Assembly: GCF_036345255.1 (NCBI RefSeq)
Contig: NZ_CP107783.1
Location: 7,867,001 to 7,931,000, forward strand
Reading direction: 5' to 3'
Source: Streptomyces sp. NBC_00569
Lineage (GTDB): Bacteria > Actinomycetota > Actinomycetes > Streptomycetales > Streptomycetaceae
Length of the DNA: 64,000 nucleotides
Made by a program: the position numbers and the translations under genes. How positions within the stretch are numbered: the stretch's first letter is position 1; the number at the start of each line of letters is the position of its first letter. The notes below the pieces were generated by a model. The model saw only the letters and a list, made by a program, of their open reading frames with translations. It was not told the DNA's origin and did not search any database. Positions 8,026-16,321 of this stretch are shown here, in pieces.

Positions 8026-8850
8026 ATGACCACCACCCTGCGGCCGACCGAGCCGCTTCAGCGCGATGCCGACGGGACGCGGTCACGCCACTACCAGGTG
8101 TGCGTGAACAGCCGCCCCGTCGGCGAGCTGGGTCTGGGCACCCACCCCGTCTACGGCGAGGGGGTGGCCCGGATCCGTGATCTGCGGATCGACGAGGCGG
8201 ACCGCGGGCGTGGCCGCGGCACCGTCGCCGCGCTCGCCGCCGAGGAGGTGGCGCGCAGCTGGGGCTGCGGCAGGATCGAGGTCTCGATCCCCGCGCCGGC
8301 CGAGCGTGCCCTCGCCCTGGCCACCGCCCTCGGCTACGTCGAGCGCAACCGGAACATGGAGAAGGAGCTTCCCGCCGAGCCCCCCACGCTTCCGGCGGGC
8401 AGCGCGGGACGGCGCATGACCGGCCCCGAGTTCACCGCGTGGGAGACGCACACGCAGGCCGGTTATGTGCGCACCCTGGTCGAGCGGGGCGTCCCGGAGG
8501 CCCAGGCACGCGCCAAGGCCGAGGCCGATCACGCGGCGACGCTCGCGGAAGGGCTCGCCGCACGGGACGCGGTCCTGAGCGTGCTCGAGGCGGAGGGCGC
8601 GGTCGTGGGCACGCTGTGGGTCGCGCTGCGCGGCGAGAGCGCGTACGTCTACGACGTCGAGGTCGCGGCCGAGCATCGCGGACACGGCCACGGGCGGTCG
8701 CTGATGCTCCTGGCGGAGGCCGAGTCGCACGCCGCGGGCGCCGCCCGCCTGGGGCTGAACGTCTTCGCGGGCAACACCCCGGCCGTCCGTCTGTACGAGT
8801 CGCTCGGATACCGGGCGACCGAGTTCCACCTGTACAAGCCGCTGCTCTGA
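8026..8850 (+). CDS. GNAT acetyltransferase with two GNAT domains
   Basis: 274 residues holding two Gcn5-related N-acetyltransferase domains. The first is weak, about 20-115, with RIRDLRIDEADRGRGRGTVAAL. The second is complete, about 125-274, with DVEVAAEHRGHGHGRSLM at the acetyl-CoA pyrophosphate loop and NVFAGNTPAVRLYESLGY at the end. The first copy may be structural. The ATG has no ribosome site; TAGAAC lies seven bases upstream with GTGACA 18 bases before that, suggesting a leaderless transcript. The acceptor substrate is unknown. Resembles the MshD layout, but nothing here proves that. Confidence 0.82.
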   Translation: MTTTLRPTEPLQRDADGTRSRHYQVCVNSRPVGELGLGTHPVYGEGVARIRDLRIDEADRGRGRGTVAALAAEEVARSWGCGRIEVSIPAPAERALALATALGYVERNRNMEKELPAEPPTLPAGSAGRRMTGPEFTAWETHTQAGYVRTLVERGVPEAQARAKAEADHAATLAEGLAARDAVLSVLEAEGAVVGTLWVALRGESAYVYDVEVAAEHRGHGHGRSLMLLAEAESHAAGAARLGLNVFAGNTPAVRLYESLGYRATEFHLYKPLL

Positions 8851-8866
8851 GCGGCCCGCGGGCCGC
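8851..8866. terminator. GC palindrome between convergent genes
   Basis: A perfect 16-bp palindrome (GCGGCCCG/CGGGCCGC) fills the 19-bp gap between the GNAT gene and the DsbA-like gene. It may act as a weak bidirectional terminator. No T-run and no loop, so the call is tentative. Confidence 0.4.
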
Positions 8867-8869
8867 CGG

Positions 8870-9391
8870 CTACGAGCCGAGCAGCCGGTCGGCGATCTCC
8901 TCGATGCGCTCGCGCAGGCCGTCCTGGCTCTTGCCGCCGTCGAGCCGCTCACCGTCGATGACGTACGTGGGTGTGCCCGTGACGCCGATCGCCTTGCCCT
9001 CGGCCTGGTCCGCGTCGACGATCAGGATGTGCCGGCCGTCGATGAGTGCGGTGTCGAACTCCTCGGCGTCCAGGCCGAGTTCACGCGCGACCTCGACGAG
9101 GAACGCCTCGCCCTTGCGGTCGAGCTCCTCGACCCGGCCGAGCACCGCCTCCACGTACGGCCAGCCCTGCCCCTGCTCGAAGGCCTCCTCGGCTGCCTGC
9201 GCGCCGGCGAAGGCGTGCTTGTGCTTCTCCAGCGGGAAGTGCCGCAGGCGCAGGTCGATGCGGTCGCCGTAGCGGGCCCGCAGTGCGCGCACGTCGTCGA
9301 GAGCGGTGCGGCAGTCGGGGCACTGGAGCTCGCACCAGACGTCGAGCACGGGGCGGCCCTGAGGGGCGGAGGCGGGAGAGGCGTCGTTCAT
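8870..9391 (-). CDS. DsbA-family thioredoxin-fold protein (cytoplasmic)
   Basis: 173-residue thioredoxin-fold protein with an N-terminal active site C24-P-D-C27 in WCELQCPDCRTALDD, an inserted helical region, and the cis-proline loop GVTGTPTYVIDGERLDGG near the end. No signal peptide or membrane anchor, so it probably works in the cytosol as a thiol-disulfide oxidoreductase. I chose the ATG giving MNDASPAS; a longer open frame upstream lacks a ribosome site and looks non-coding. Partner unknown. Confidence 0.85.
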   Translation of the reverse strand: MNDASPASAPQGRPVLDVWCELQCPDCRTALDDVRALRARYGDRIDLRLRHFPLEKHKHAFAGAQAAEEAFEQGQGWPYVEAVLGRVEELDRKGEAFLVEVARELGLDAEEFDTALIDGRHILIVDADQAEGKAIGVTGTPTYVIDGERLDGGKSQDGLRERIEEIADRLLGS

Positions 9392-9621
9392 GTGACCAGT
9401 CTTCCAGCCGGGCGCCGCGGACCCCAACCGGCACCTGCGGCAGACTCCCTGATCAGCCCCTGGCAGGACCCCTGACAGGCCCCGGACCGGCACCTACGGA
9501 GGAGGCCGTACCCGGAAATGTCCCTGAGGTCGGGCTGGACCGTGGCCTCCGGACCCAGGGGCGGTGCACGATGGAGAGGACGGAAAGCTCCGTCGCCCGC
9601 TGCCTGTGCCAGGAGGACCGG

Positions 9622-10059
9622 ATGATTGCCGAGACCGTCTGTTCCGCCGTTTCCGTGGCCGGGCTGGGCATCGCCGCGGTCACCGCGTACCGGAAGCGCT
9701 TCCTCGCGGCCGCGCGCACAGCGGCGTATTCGCTGGTGCCGATCGGTCTGGTGATGACCGGTGCGGTCGGCTGGCTGGCGAACACCGCGTTCAGCCCCAC
9801 GGCGTGGGCCGGATTCGTCGTGCTCGGTGGCGCCTGGCTCCTGTTCATGGTGACCCGCGCGGTGGAGCGCCGAAGCGGTGGCACCCGTAAGGAGCGCAAG
9901 GCGGCGAAGGCCGCCACCGATACCCAGGCCGTGGCACCCGCGGCCTCCGCCCCCTCGCTGGGGCAGACCGCCCGGCCCGCGGCGGCCCGTCCTGCGGCGA
10001 AGCCCGGCTCCGAGGACTTCAGCGACATCGAGGCGATTCTGAAGAAGCACGGGATCTGA
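9622..10059 (+). CDS. Small multi-pass membrane protein of unknown function
   Basis: 145 residues with three hydrophobic segments (about 2-22, 36-57 and 61-79), then a Lys/Ala/Pro-rich cytoplasmic linker and a sharply defined ending, SEDFSDIEAILKKHGI, that looks like a conserved docking helix. AGGAGG precedes the chosen ATG at ideal spacing; an earlier in-frame ATG (9571) has none. Relatives in Streptomyces have, as I recall, sometimes been labelled cellulose synthase, which this sequence does not support: there is no glycosyltransferase motif. Confidence 0.7.
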   Translation: MIAETVCSAVSVAGLGIAAVTAYRKRFLAAARTAAYSLVPIGLVMTGAVGWLANTAFSPTAWAGFVVLGGAWLLFMVTRAVERRSGGTRKERKAAKAATDTQAVAPAASAPSLGQTARPAAARPAAKPGSEDFSDIEAILKKHGI

Positions 10060-10226
10060 CCCGAGCAATCTCTCGGACGGTCGGTCGACCCCGGTCGGAA
10101 AACGGAAGCCGCCGACCCTTCCCGGTCGACCTCGTACCACCCATGTCACGGGATCCGGCGAACTCCCGCTTCTTTTGAGCGTGTTGATCGACTGCGGTGT
10201 GCCGGCTGCGTCATCATCGCCGCGAG

Positions 10227-10406
10227 ATGCTGGACACAACACAGGGCGGTTCCGCCCCGCAGGCCGACGAGCGACACGACGCCCTCATGGTCGACGAACG
10301 CCGAGGCTGCCTCTTCGCGCTGTCACAGCCGCCCTTGATGATCTTTCTGGCGGTGATCGGCTGCCTGCTGCTCCTGGCTTCGCTGCACGATCTGTTCCTG
10401 CTGTGA
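10227..10406 (+). CDS. Possible small single-pass membrane protein
   Basis: A short frame ending in a clear hydrophobic segment (LSQPPLMIFLAVIGCLLLLASLHDLFLL spans roughly the last 28 residues). Starts are possible at GTG 10197, ATG 10227 and ATG 10287; none has a good ribosome site, so the length (39 to 69 aa) is uncertain. The hydrophobic end and the lack of any gene in the surrounding 360 bases argue for a real small protein, but evidence is limited. Confidence 0.4.
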   Translation: MLDTTQGGSAPQADERHDALMVDERRGCLFALSQPPLMIFLAVIGCLLLLASLHDLFLL

Positions 10407-10419
10407 GGCCCCGGGCGGG

Positions 10420-10980
10420 TCAGCCCGCCGCCTCCTTGCGGCGCGCCCGGTACGCCGCCACGTGCAAGCGGTTTCCACAGGTGCGGCTGTCGCAGTACCT
10501 GCGGGACCGGTTACGGGAGAGGTCGACGAAGGCCCGCCGGCAGTCCGGGGCCTCGCACCGCCGCAGCCGCTCCTGCTCCCCGGCGACCACGAAGAAGGCG
10601 AGCGCCATCCCGCAGTCGGCCGCCAGATGGTCGGCCACGGACGCGCCGGGTGCGAAGTAGTGCACGTGCCAGTCGTAGCCGTCGTGGTCCGTCAGGCGCG
10701 GCGTGGTGCCCGCGGCGGCGACCAGCTCGTTGATGAGCGAGGCGGCCGCGTGCGGGTCGGGCGCCGCGAACACGGCGGCGAACCGTCCCCTCACGCTCTG
10801 TACGCCGTCGAGGTCACGTTCCGTGAGCATCCCGACGTCGCTGATGTCGTTCCTTCGTACGAATTCGCGCAGGGCTGCCACATCGGCCAGCCCGTCGACG
10901 GCCTGCTCGTCGTCCGGTGCGGTGTTCACCAGATCGACCACGGTGTCGAGGGCGCACCGGGTGTCGTGGGTGATCAGCAC
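10420..10980 (-). CDS. ABATE/CGNR zinc-finger protein, probable transcription regulator
   Basis: 186 residues. The N-terminal ABATE-like domain (LDTVVDLVNTAP..., about 10-140) probably senses a ligand or signal. The C-terminal CGNR zinc finger has C..DC then RRYCDSRTCGNRLHVAAYRARR (about 141-182), with four cysteines placed to bind zinc and a basic helix for nucleic-acid contact. I start at GTG with AGGGAG upstream; a frame open further upstream is poorly supported. TATAAC (minus strand, complement of 11033-11038) is a candidate -10. Target unknown. Confidence 0.78.
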   Translation of the reverse strand: MLITHDTRCALDTVVDLVNTAPDDEQAVDGLADVAALREFVRRNDISDVGMLTERDLDGVQSVRGRFAAVFAAPDPHAAASLINELVAAAGTTPRLTDHDGYDWHVHYFAPGASVADHLAADCGMALAFFVVAGEQERLRRCEAPDCRRAFVDLSRNRSRRYCDSRTCGNRLHVAAYRARRKEAAG

Positions 10981-11234
10981 GATTTGCTCCCTGGCCTGGG
11001 GGTCGGGCCTGCGCCCGCCGATGCTGGCCGATGTTATAGGTCCGCCCGACCGTGTGGCGCCCGGCCGTCGGCCCATGGACGCGCCGACGCCGCCGCCGTG
11101 GGAGCTCCCATGGCGACGGCATCGGTGTGTGTCATATGCAGTTGTTATGGCTCGGTCCGTCTCCCCGAGTGGACGGCATCGAGCGGCTCTCGCGGTGCGT
11201 GACCCCGGCGGTGTGCCGGCGTCGGCTCCAGGCC

Positions 11235-11648
11235 TTAGCTTTCGGCCAGGATGTGTGAGAGCTCCGTGTCGAGATCGAAGTGGCGGTGTTCCGTGCCGGG
11301 TGGCACGGCCGCGTCGGTCCTCTTCAGGAACGACTCCAGCGCCCGCGCAGGGGCTTCGAGCAGAGCCTCGCCCTCCGGAGAGCTCAGTGCGATGCAGACG
11401 ACGCCTTGGCCGTGACTACGGGATGGCCAGACTCGGACGTCGCCGGTGCCGGTGGGCCGGTGCAGGCCCTCGGCGAGCAGATCGCGGGCGAATACCCACT
11501 CGACCGTCTCTTCTGCTCCGGTGTGGAAGGTGGCGTGCACGGCGTAGGGATCGGCCGTGTCATACCGCAGTCCTGCGGGTACAGGCAGTGAGGACTCGCT
11601 CGACACAACGAGGCGCAGGTGCAGCTCGCAGCTGACCGTGGTGTTCAT
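11235..11648 (-). CDS. ssgB: SsgB, sporulation cell-division activator (SALP family)
   Basis: A 137-residue SsgA-like protein. The opening NTTVSCELHLRLVVSSE, the WVFARDLLAEGL segment and the FLKRTDAAVPPGTEH end match SsgB as I know it. In Streptomyces SsgB recruits FtsZ to future septum sites during aerial-hypha sporulation, working with SsgA. The ATG has AAAGG about 11 bases upstream. The gene faces away from the PGPGW-protein gene. A comparatively AT-rich stretch at roughly 11730-11770 is the probable promoter area. Published sigma-H control of ssgB is known, but I could not match that consensus exactly here. Confidence 0.93.
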   Translation of the reverse strand: MNTTVSCELHLRLVVSSESSLPVPAGLRYDTADPYAVHATFHTGAEETVEWVFARDLLAEGLHRPTGTGDVRVWPSRSHGQGVVCIALSSPEGEALLEAPARALESFLKRTDAAVPPGTEHRHFDLDTELSHILAES

Positions 11649-11838
11649 AAGCGCCAGGGCCTTTCGCTCAGTGTGCGCTCGGGGATTCGCACGTCGGCGA
11701 AATCGACATGCCACCTACGGTGCCGTTGTAAACCCCTCTGAGTGTTTTGAGTGCCTTTAGGTAGCTCGGACGGCCGAGTGTTTCTCGCTCCGGAGCGGCC
11801 ATTCCGGTGACGGGTTTCCGTCGGGTAGGTTTGGTTGT

Positions 11839-12285
11839 ATGAATACGGGGAGTGACGAGGCGGCCGAGTCCGAATCCGCGGCCGAGACGGCGGGGGGCGG
11901 GGCGAAGGCCGAGCCGGAGCTCGGCTCGCGGGCGCCGGAGTTCATCAAGGCCCGCAGGGCCCTGCATCTGAGCTGGCAGGTCGGCGTCTTCGTGGTCGGG
12001 CTCGCGGTGGTGGTGGCGGGCGTGATCATGCTGCCGCTGCCGGGCCCGGGCTGGCTGGTGATCTTCGGCGGCATGGCGATCTGGGCGACCGAGTTCGTCT
12101 GGGCGCAGCTCGTGCTCCGCTGGACGAAGCGCAAGGTCACCGAGGCCACGCAGCGCGCGCTCGACCCCGCGGTGCGCCGACGGAACATCATCCTGACATC
12201 GGTCGGCGTGGTGATCATCGCGGTGCTCGTGGCGATCTACGTGTGGAAGTTCGGCTTCGAGATGCCGTGGAAGATCAAGGAGTGA
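11839..12285 (+). CDS. PGPGW-motif membrane protein (TIGR02611-like)
   Basis: 148 residues: an acidic, Glu/Ala-rich cytoplasmic start; a membrane segment at about 46-65; the signature PGPGW at 68-72 in LPLPGPGWLVIFGGMA; and a last membrane segment at about 117-137. This is the layout of the putative transmembrane PGPGW family, whose function is unknown. The ATG has no ribosome site but TAGGTT lies seven bases upstream, pointing to a leaderless transcript. Confidence 0.85.
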   Translation: MNTGSDEAAESESAAETAGGGAKAEPELGSRAPEFIKARRALHLSWQVGVFVVGLAVVVAGVIMLPLPGPGWLVIFGGMAIWATEFVWAQLVLRWTKRKVTEATQRALDPAVRRRNIILTSVGVVIIAVLVAIYVWKFGFEMPWKIKE

Positions 12286-12370
12286 GCGAGGCGGTCCGCG
12301 AGGGTCGCGCCGGGGGTGCCAGGGCTGGTCGGAGCACCTGCTGACATGCGGTAATGTTCTCTCTGCGCCC

Positions 12371-12442
12371 GGGCGATTAGCTCAGTGGGAGAGCGCTTCG
12401 TTCACACCGAAGAGGTCACTGGTTCGAACCCAGTATCGCCCA
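12371..12442 (+). tRNA. tRNA-Val(CAC), copy 1
   Basis: 72-nt cloverleaf: acceptor GGGCGAU/AUCGCCC, anticodon stem CUUCG/CGAAG, loop UUCACAC with anticodon CAC, T-arm GUUCGAAC, discriminator A, no CCA. TAATGT about 13 bases upstream could be the -10. Confidence 0.95.
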
Positions 12443-12449
12443 CCCCGGA

Positions 12450-12488
12450 CCGAGTGCCCCGGAGGCTTCAAGCCTCCGGGGCACTCGG
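12450..12488 (+). terminator. Terminator after tRNA-Val(CAC) copy 1
   Basis: A perfect 17-bp stem with a 5-nt TTCAA loop begins 8 bases after the tRNA. No long T-run follows, as usual in Streptomyces. Confidence 0.85.
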
Positions 12489-12769
12489 CGTTTCCGGGTC
12501 CGGCCGCCGTGATCGGCAAGCGGTTTCTGGCCGCGTCGCGCTCCTGATGTCCGGCGACCGGAACAGGAATCCCATAATCCGTACGGATGCCTGGGATATA
12601 AACCCCGTGAGGACCCTTCGGTAATTCGACGGGCGGGCGAACCTGACCCTGTTTCAGAGTTCTGGGACTTCGCCGGGAATCAGGAACTGCTGATGGTGAA
12701 TCAGTGACAGTCACCATCAAGCCAATTCATGTTCAGTTGAGTCACCGCGTCACGGGGGAGACTCGCATC
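12489..12769. other. Intergenic stretch before the SRPBCC gene
   Basis: No credible gene. It is less GC-rich than its neighbours, with GGGATATAAA near 12590-12600 and a perfect 11-bp palindrome GTGAC-A-GTCAC at 12704-12714, about 55 bases before the next start. It probably holds that gene's promoter and operator. Confidence 0.5.
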
Positions 12770-13216
12770 ATGGACTGGAACCGCTACCGCTTTCGCAGTG
12801 TCTGGGACCTGCCCGCGGAGCTCGCCGACGTGTTCGCGGCCCTTGAGCGTGCCGAGGAATACCCCCTGTGGTGGCCGCAAGTGCGCGAGGCGACACCTCT
12901 CGACGAGCGCCGCGGCACCGCCCGCTTCCGCTCGCTCCTCCCGTACGACCTGTTCGTGACCGCCACCGCGCTGCGCCGCGACATCGAGGCCGGGGTCCTG
13001 GAGATCGCCATGTCCGGCGACCTGGAGGGCTGGGTGCGGTGGACCGTGTGCGCGCAAGAGGGCGGGACGCGCGCGGTGTACGAGCAGGAGGTGGAGGTGT
13101 GCAAACCCCTGTTGCGGCGGTTCGCCCTCGTCGGCAGGCCGGTGTTCCTCGCCAACCACGCGCTGATGATGCGGGGTGGGCGGCGCGGGCTCGTCGCGCA
13201 TCTGCGGCGGTGCTGA
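12770..13216 (+). CDS. SRPBCC-family (START/polyketide cyclase-like) protein
   Basis: 148-residue protein of the hydrophobic-cavity SRPBCC fold: a start resembling YRFRSVWDLPAELADVFAALERAEEYPLWWPQVREA, central beta strands, and a long C-terminal helix. Such proteins bind or modify lipids, polyketides or other hydrophobic ligands, but the family is too broad to name one. The ATG follows GGGGGAG; an in-frame GTG 66 bases upstream sits in the palindrome and lacks a ribosome site. The gene stands alone between two identical tRNA-Val genes. Confidence 0.75.
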   Translation: MDWNRYRFRSVWDLPAELADVFAALERAEEYPLWWPQVREATPLDERRGTARFRSLLPYDLFVTATALRRDIEAGVLEIAMSGDLEGWVRWTVCAQEGGTRAVYEQEVEVCKPLLRRFALVGRPVFLANHALMMRGGRRGLVAHLRRC

Positions 13217-13226
13217 CCGAACCGGT

Positions 13227-13256
13227 TTGTTGGAAACCCGCCGGGGCCTGTATGGT
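13227..13256 (+). promoter_or_regulatory. Candidate promoter of tRNA-Val(CAC) copy 2
   Basis: TTGTTG and TATGGT are separated by 18 bases, and the predicted start lies just before the tRNA at 13270. Begins 10 bases after the SRPBCC stop codon. Sequence inference only. Confidence 0.45.
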
Positions 13257-13269
13257 TCAACCCGTTCCC

Positions 13270-13341
13270 GGGCGATTAGCTCAGTGGGAGAGCGCTTCGT
13301 TCACACCGAAGAGGTCACTGGTTCGAACCCAGTATCGCCCA
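13270..13341 (+). tRNA. tRNA-Val(CAC), copy 2
   Basis: Identical over all 72 nt to the copy 899 bp upstream (same acceptor, CAC anticodon, discriminator A). Followed closely by its own hairpin. Confidence 0.95.
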
Positions 13342-13350
13342 CCCGGGAGA

Positions 13351-13383
13351 AAGCCGGTCCGTCAGCAGACGGACCGGCTTTTC
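13351..13383 (+). terminator. Terminator after tRNA-Val(CAC) copy 2
   Basis: 13-bp perfect stem (AAGCCGGTCCGTC against GACGGACCGGCTT) with an AGCA loop, running into TTTTC. Lies between the tRNA and the converging exonuclease gene. Confidence 0.85.
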
Positions 13384-13416
13384 TGCGCCCCGGACCCGAG
13401 CCCGTACGGGCAACTG

Positions 13417-14142
13417 TCAGGCGGCCTCCCGCAGTTCCGTGCGCATCGGCCACGCCGGATCCACCGTCTCCGGATTGCCGCTGCGCGCGAACCACGCCTG
13501 CAGCCCACGCGCCTGCGCGGCATGCCACACCGCCTGAAGGGTGTGCAGCTCGGCGGGGGACAGGCGCTCCAGGCGGGACGCGAAGCGGCGCCCCACGGCC
13601 CGTACGACATCCAGGGACGCCTGCGCGTCCGCGGCCGCGTCGTGCGCGCCCTCCAGCTCCACCTCGTAGTGCGCGCACAGGTCCGTCAGGGTGCGGCGGC
13701 CCTTGCGGTAGCGGTCCAGGTGTTTGTCGAGGACGCGTGGATCGAGGACGCACAGCGACGAGCTCTCCATGTAGCGGCCGAGCGCGGAGGCGCGATGTCG
13801 CCGCAACTCCCGGTCCAGGAGCGTCAGGTCGAACGGCGCGTTCATCACCACGAGCGGGCGGCCCGCCGCGGCCTGCTCGCCCAGCAGCCGGGCTATCTCC
13901 TCCATGACGGGAGCCGGCCAGCGGCCGTTGCGCTGGAGGTGCTCGTCCGTCAGGCCGTGCACCTCCGTCGCCCCGGCCGGCACCGGCACCCCCGGATTCA
14001 CGAGCCAGCGTGAGACGCGCGGCCGGCTGCCCGCGGCGTCCTGCACCACGATCGCGGCCGACACGATGCGATCGCTCTCCACGTCCACGCCGGTGGTCTC
14101 GGTGTCGAAGGCGGCCAGAGGACCCTCGTACCAGCACGTCAT
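13417..14142 (-). CDS. DEDDh-family 3'-5' exonuclease (DnaQ-like)
   Basis: 241 residues, single exonuclease domain. Exo I is FDTETTGVD with D13 and E15, Exo II lies in VVMNAPFDLTLLDREL, and Exo III in EGAHDAAADAQA has the His and Asp of the DEDDh class. Acts on DNA or RNA 3' ends as a proofreading or repair nuclease. It has no BRCT or polymerase domain and stands apart from the main polymerase subunits, so the exact role is open. GAGGAG precedes the ATG. Confidence 0.88.
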   Translation of the reverse strand: MTCWYEGPLAAFDTETTGVDVESDRIVSAAIVVQDAAGSRPRVSRWLVNPGVPVPAGATEVHGLTDEHLQRNGRWPAPVMEEIARLLGEQAAAGRPLVVMNAPFDLTLLDRELRRHRASALGRYMESSSLCVLDPRVLDKHLDRYRKGRRTLTDLCAHYEVELEGAHDAAADAQASLDVVRAVGRRFASRLERLSPAELHTLQAVWHAAQARGLQAWFARSGNPETVDPAWPMRTELREAA

Positions 14143-14311
14143 GTCAATGCAACTCCTCGTTCACACCCGGCAGATGGCCCCTCGCTGCTGCCCGTTTCGG
14201 TGATACCCGGGCTGTTTGCGTCGTACGCCGACCGGAGACAACACAGATACGGGTCACGGCAGTTCAGCGGCCCGCCCAGGGGATTCACCTGTTTCGGAAG
14301 GTCAGTTGGAC

Positions 14312-14878
14312 ATGGCGCTCGCGCAGCCCGAACAGGGTGGGCTGCTGCCCGACCGGATCGCACCGCCGCGCGGCACACTCGCCACCACCGCCTGCATGGA
14401 GACACTCCAGGTGGGCTATCTGCACGCCGTAGCGGCAGCCGCGGGCTGTTCGCTCTCTCAGCCGTTCCCTGACAACGGAATCGACTGGCACGTCAGCCAC
14501 AGCGCCCCCGGGCACACGGTCGACGACGAGGTCACCATCAAGGTGCAGCTCAAGTGCACGTACCAGCTCACGCCGAGCCCGCCGGGGCCGTCCTTCTCGT
14601 TCACGCTCGACAACGCACACCTGGAGAAGCTCGCCCGCACACCGGTGTCGGTGCACAAGATCCTGGTCGTGATGATCGTGCCGCGTTCGCAGGACGACTG
14701 GCTGCGGGCCGGCCACGACCGGCTCGACCTGCGGCACTGCTGCTACTGGACCAACCTGGCCGGCCACCCCGTGACAGGAAGGCGCCGCACCACCGTGCGC
14801 ATCCCGACCTCGCGGATCTTCGACGACCGTGCGCTCTGCGAGATCATGACGCGCATCGGGACGGGCGGAAGGCCCTGA
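14312..14878 (+). CDS. DUF4365-like protein, possible nuclease-fold
   Basis: 188 residues resembling DUF4365 proteins. After a helical start (TLATTACMETLQVGYLHAVAAAAGC) comes GIDWHVSHSAPG, then VTIKVQLKCT. This D...(x)QLK spacing is like the PD-(D/E)XK nuclease core (Asp in GIDW, Gln/Lys in VQLKC), although the paired acidic residue is replaced by Gln as in several subfamilies. The rest has a predicted beta-rich sandwich and an acid/His-rich region around the DWLRAGHDRLDLRHCCYW segment. No restriction or methylase partner is visible. It directly precedes the next unknown gene, suggesting joint expression. Confidence 0.6.
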   Translation: MALAQPEQGGLLPDRIAPPRGTLATTACMETLQVGYLHAVAAAAGCSLSQPFPDNGIDWHVSHSAPGHTVDDEVTIKVQLKCTYQLTPSPPGPSFSFTLDNAHLEKLARTPVSVHKILVVMIVPRSQDDWLRAGHDRLDLRHCCYWTNLAGHPVTGRRRTTVRIPTSRIFDDRALCEIMTRIGTGGRP

Positions 14879-14940
14879 AGGACGCGGGAGCCCCTGACGG
14901 GCAACGCGCGAGGCCCTGACGGACAGGGAGGGAGACCCTG

Positions 14941-16158
14941 ATGCAGCACCGCCCGACCGACGAGCGCCTGCGCGCCCTGAACACCGCCCGATCCCACCCC
15001 ACCGACCTCGCGGGCCCCGGACCGGAGCAGGTCGACCCGGTCGTGCTCAACGCACTGCTCGACCGGCACGGCTGGGAACGCCGCGGCGGCGCCACCGGGC
15101 GCTATGTGCGCTGGACGCTGCCCGGTGCCTCCGGGCGCACCAGCCTGCTCGTCCCGGAGACCCGCGCCTTCCCCGACAGCGATGACCTGCTCGGCGAGGC
15201 GCTCGAGGCCCTGGAGCGCAGCGGGTCGCCGTCCGCGCGGGAGGTCCTCGTCTCGCTCACCGTGCCGAGCGACGAGATCCGCTGGTGGCGCGATGTGCCG
15301 GCCGGGCCCGCGGGCAGCGCCGCGTGGCCGGTGGAGGAGCAACTGCGCGCCGCCGCCCGGCGGATGCTGCTGGCCGCCGCGCTCGCCGCCCGGGGCAGGG
15401 CGGGCTACTACGGCGCCCGCCACCGCAGGCCCGCCGCCGCGTCGCTGGAGACCGTCCTCGTCGGTGACGCCCCCGGCGGCCGCAGGCTCACCGCGTTCGT
15501 GCCCGTCGCCCTGGGCCGCGCACTCGCGGTCCGTCTCCACCAGGCGCTGTACGCGGCCCGCGAGGCCATCGACTACCGGCGGGCCACCGGCGGCATGGAC
15601 GCCTTCGACGGTGCGGTCGAGGCGGGGGTGAGTCACGAGCTCGTCGAAGCGCTCATCGCCCTCGTCCGCGGTACGGAGGGAGCCCGCGTCGGCGTCGAGT
15701 GGTCACCGGCGGCCGGGGTGCCCGACGAGTGCACGGCCGGGGACGCGCCCCTCGAGTTCTCGCCCGGCGACCTGGCGGTGCTGCGGGAGGCGAGCGCCCG
15801 CTATCTGCAGTCCGAGCCGTCCATCGCCGTCCGGATCACCGGGACCGTCGTGCGCATGCGCAGATCGGGGCCGCGCGGAGAAGGCACGGTGCGGCTGCAC
15901 GTCATGGGGGGCGCCGATGTGCCGCACGTCCGGATGACGCTGGACGAGGAGGCGTACCGGACGGCGGGGCACGCACATCTCGTGGGGCTGCCGATCAGGG
16001 TGCACGGGCGGCTGGAGAGCCGGGGCGGCTTCCGGCGGCTGACCGGGGCGAGCGAGGTGGTGCCCGTACAGGTGGAGGAGGCCGAGCGGGACCGGCTGAT
16101 GAAGTCGCTCCAGGAGAATCTGGACTTCTTCGAGGAGGCGTGCAGCGGGGACGACTGA
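14941..16158 (+). CDS. Hypothetical protein with OB-fold-like C-terminal domain
   Basis: 405 residues, no named family recognised. The first ~260 residues are mixed alpha/beta without obvious motifs. From about 276 to 385 the pattern of alternating strands ([15 protein letters not shown]..., TVRLHVM..., [20 protein letters not shown]) looks like an OB-fold nucleic-acid-binding barrel. The ATG follows GACAGGGAGGGAGACCC, a strong ribosome site. It sits 62 bases after the DUF4365-like gene, same strand, so the two probably form an operon. Function unknown. Confidence 0.65.
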   Translation: MQHRPTDERLRALNTARSHPTDLAGPGPEQVDPVVLNALLDRHGWERRGGATGRYVRWTLPGASGRTSLLVPETRAFPDSDDLLGEALEALERSGSPSAREVLVSLTVPSDEIRWWRDVPAGPAGSAAWPVEEQLRAAARRMLLAAALAARGRAGYYGARHRRPAAASLETVLVGDAPGGRRLTAFVPVALGRALAVRLHQALYAAREAIDYRRATGGMDAFDGAVEAGVSHELVEALIALVRGTEGARVGVEWSPAAGVPDECTAGDAPLEFSPGDLAVLREASARYLQSEPSIAVRITGTVVRMRRSGPRGEGTVRLHVMGGADVPHVRMTLDEEAYRTAGHAHLVGLPIRVHGRLESRGGFRRLTGASEVVPVQVEEAERDRLMKSLQENLDFFEEACSGDD

Positions 16159-16321
16159 CGCCACGGGCGCGTGGGCGGAGGGTTCCCGGCGTGTGCGCGG
16201 GGATCGCGGCGCGGGCCGCGTCGATGCCGTTTCGCGAGTCGGGCCCCGGGCTCGGTACGATCCCCTGTGTATTGCGCGCGTGGCCAGATCATCGCGTGCC
16301 CCCTTCAGGCAGGAGAGTCCG

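Noticed and set aside
9622..10059. Cellulose synthase label
   Set aside because: No DxD or QxxRW motif and only 145 residues with three helices.
12382..12720. Minus-strand frame ending RYWVRTSDLFGVNEALS
   Set aside because: Antisense translation of tRNA-Val(CAC); not a gene.
12371..13341. Integrated element between the two tRNA-Val genes
   Set aside because: Only 0.83 kb, one gene, no integrase or excisionase, no partial tRNA as an att remnant.
13417..16158. Known anti-phage defence system
   Set aside because: No recognised system composition; kept only as a low-confidence hypothesis in the findings.
16159..16321. T-box riboswitch before thrS
   Set aside because: No AGGGUGGNACCGCG-type T-box core and too short a leader after the likely -10.
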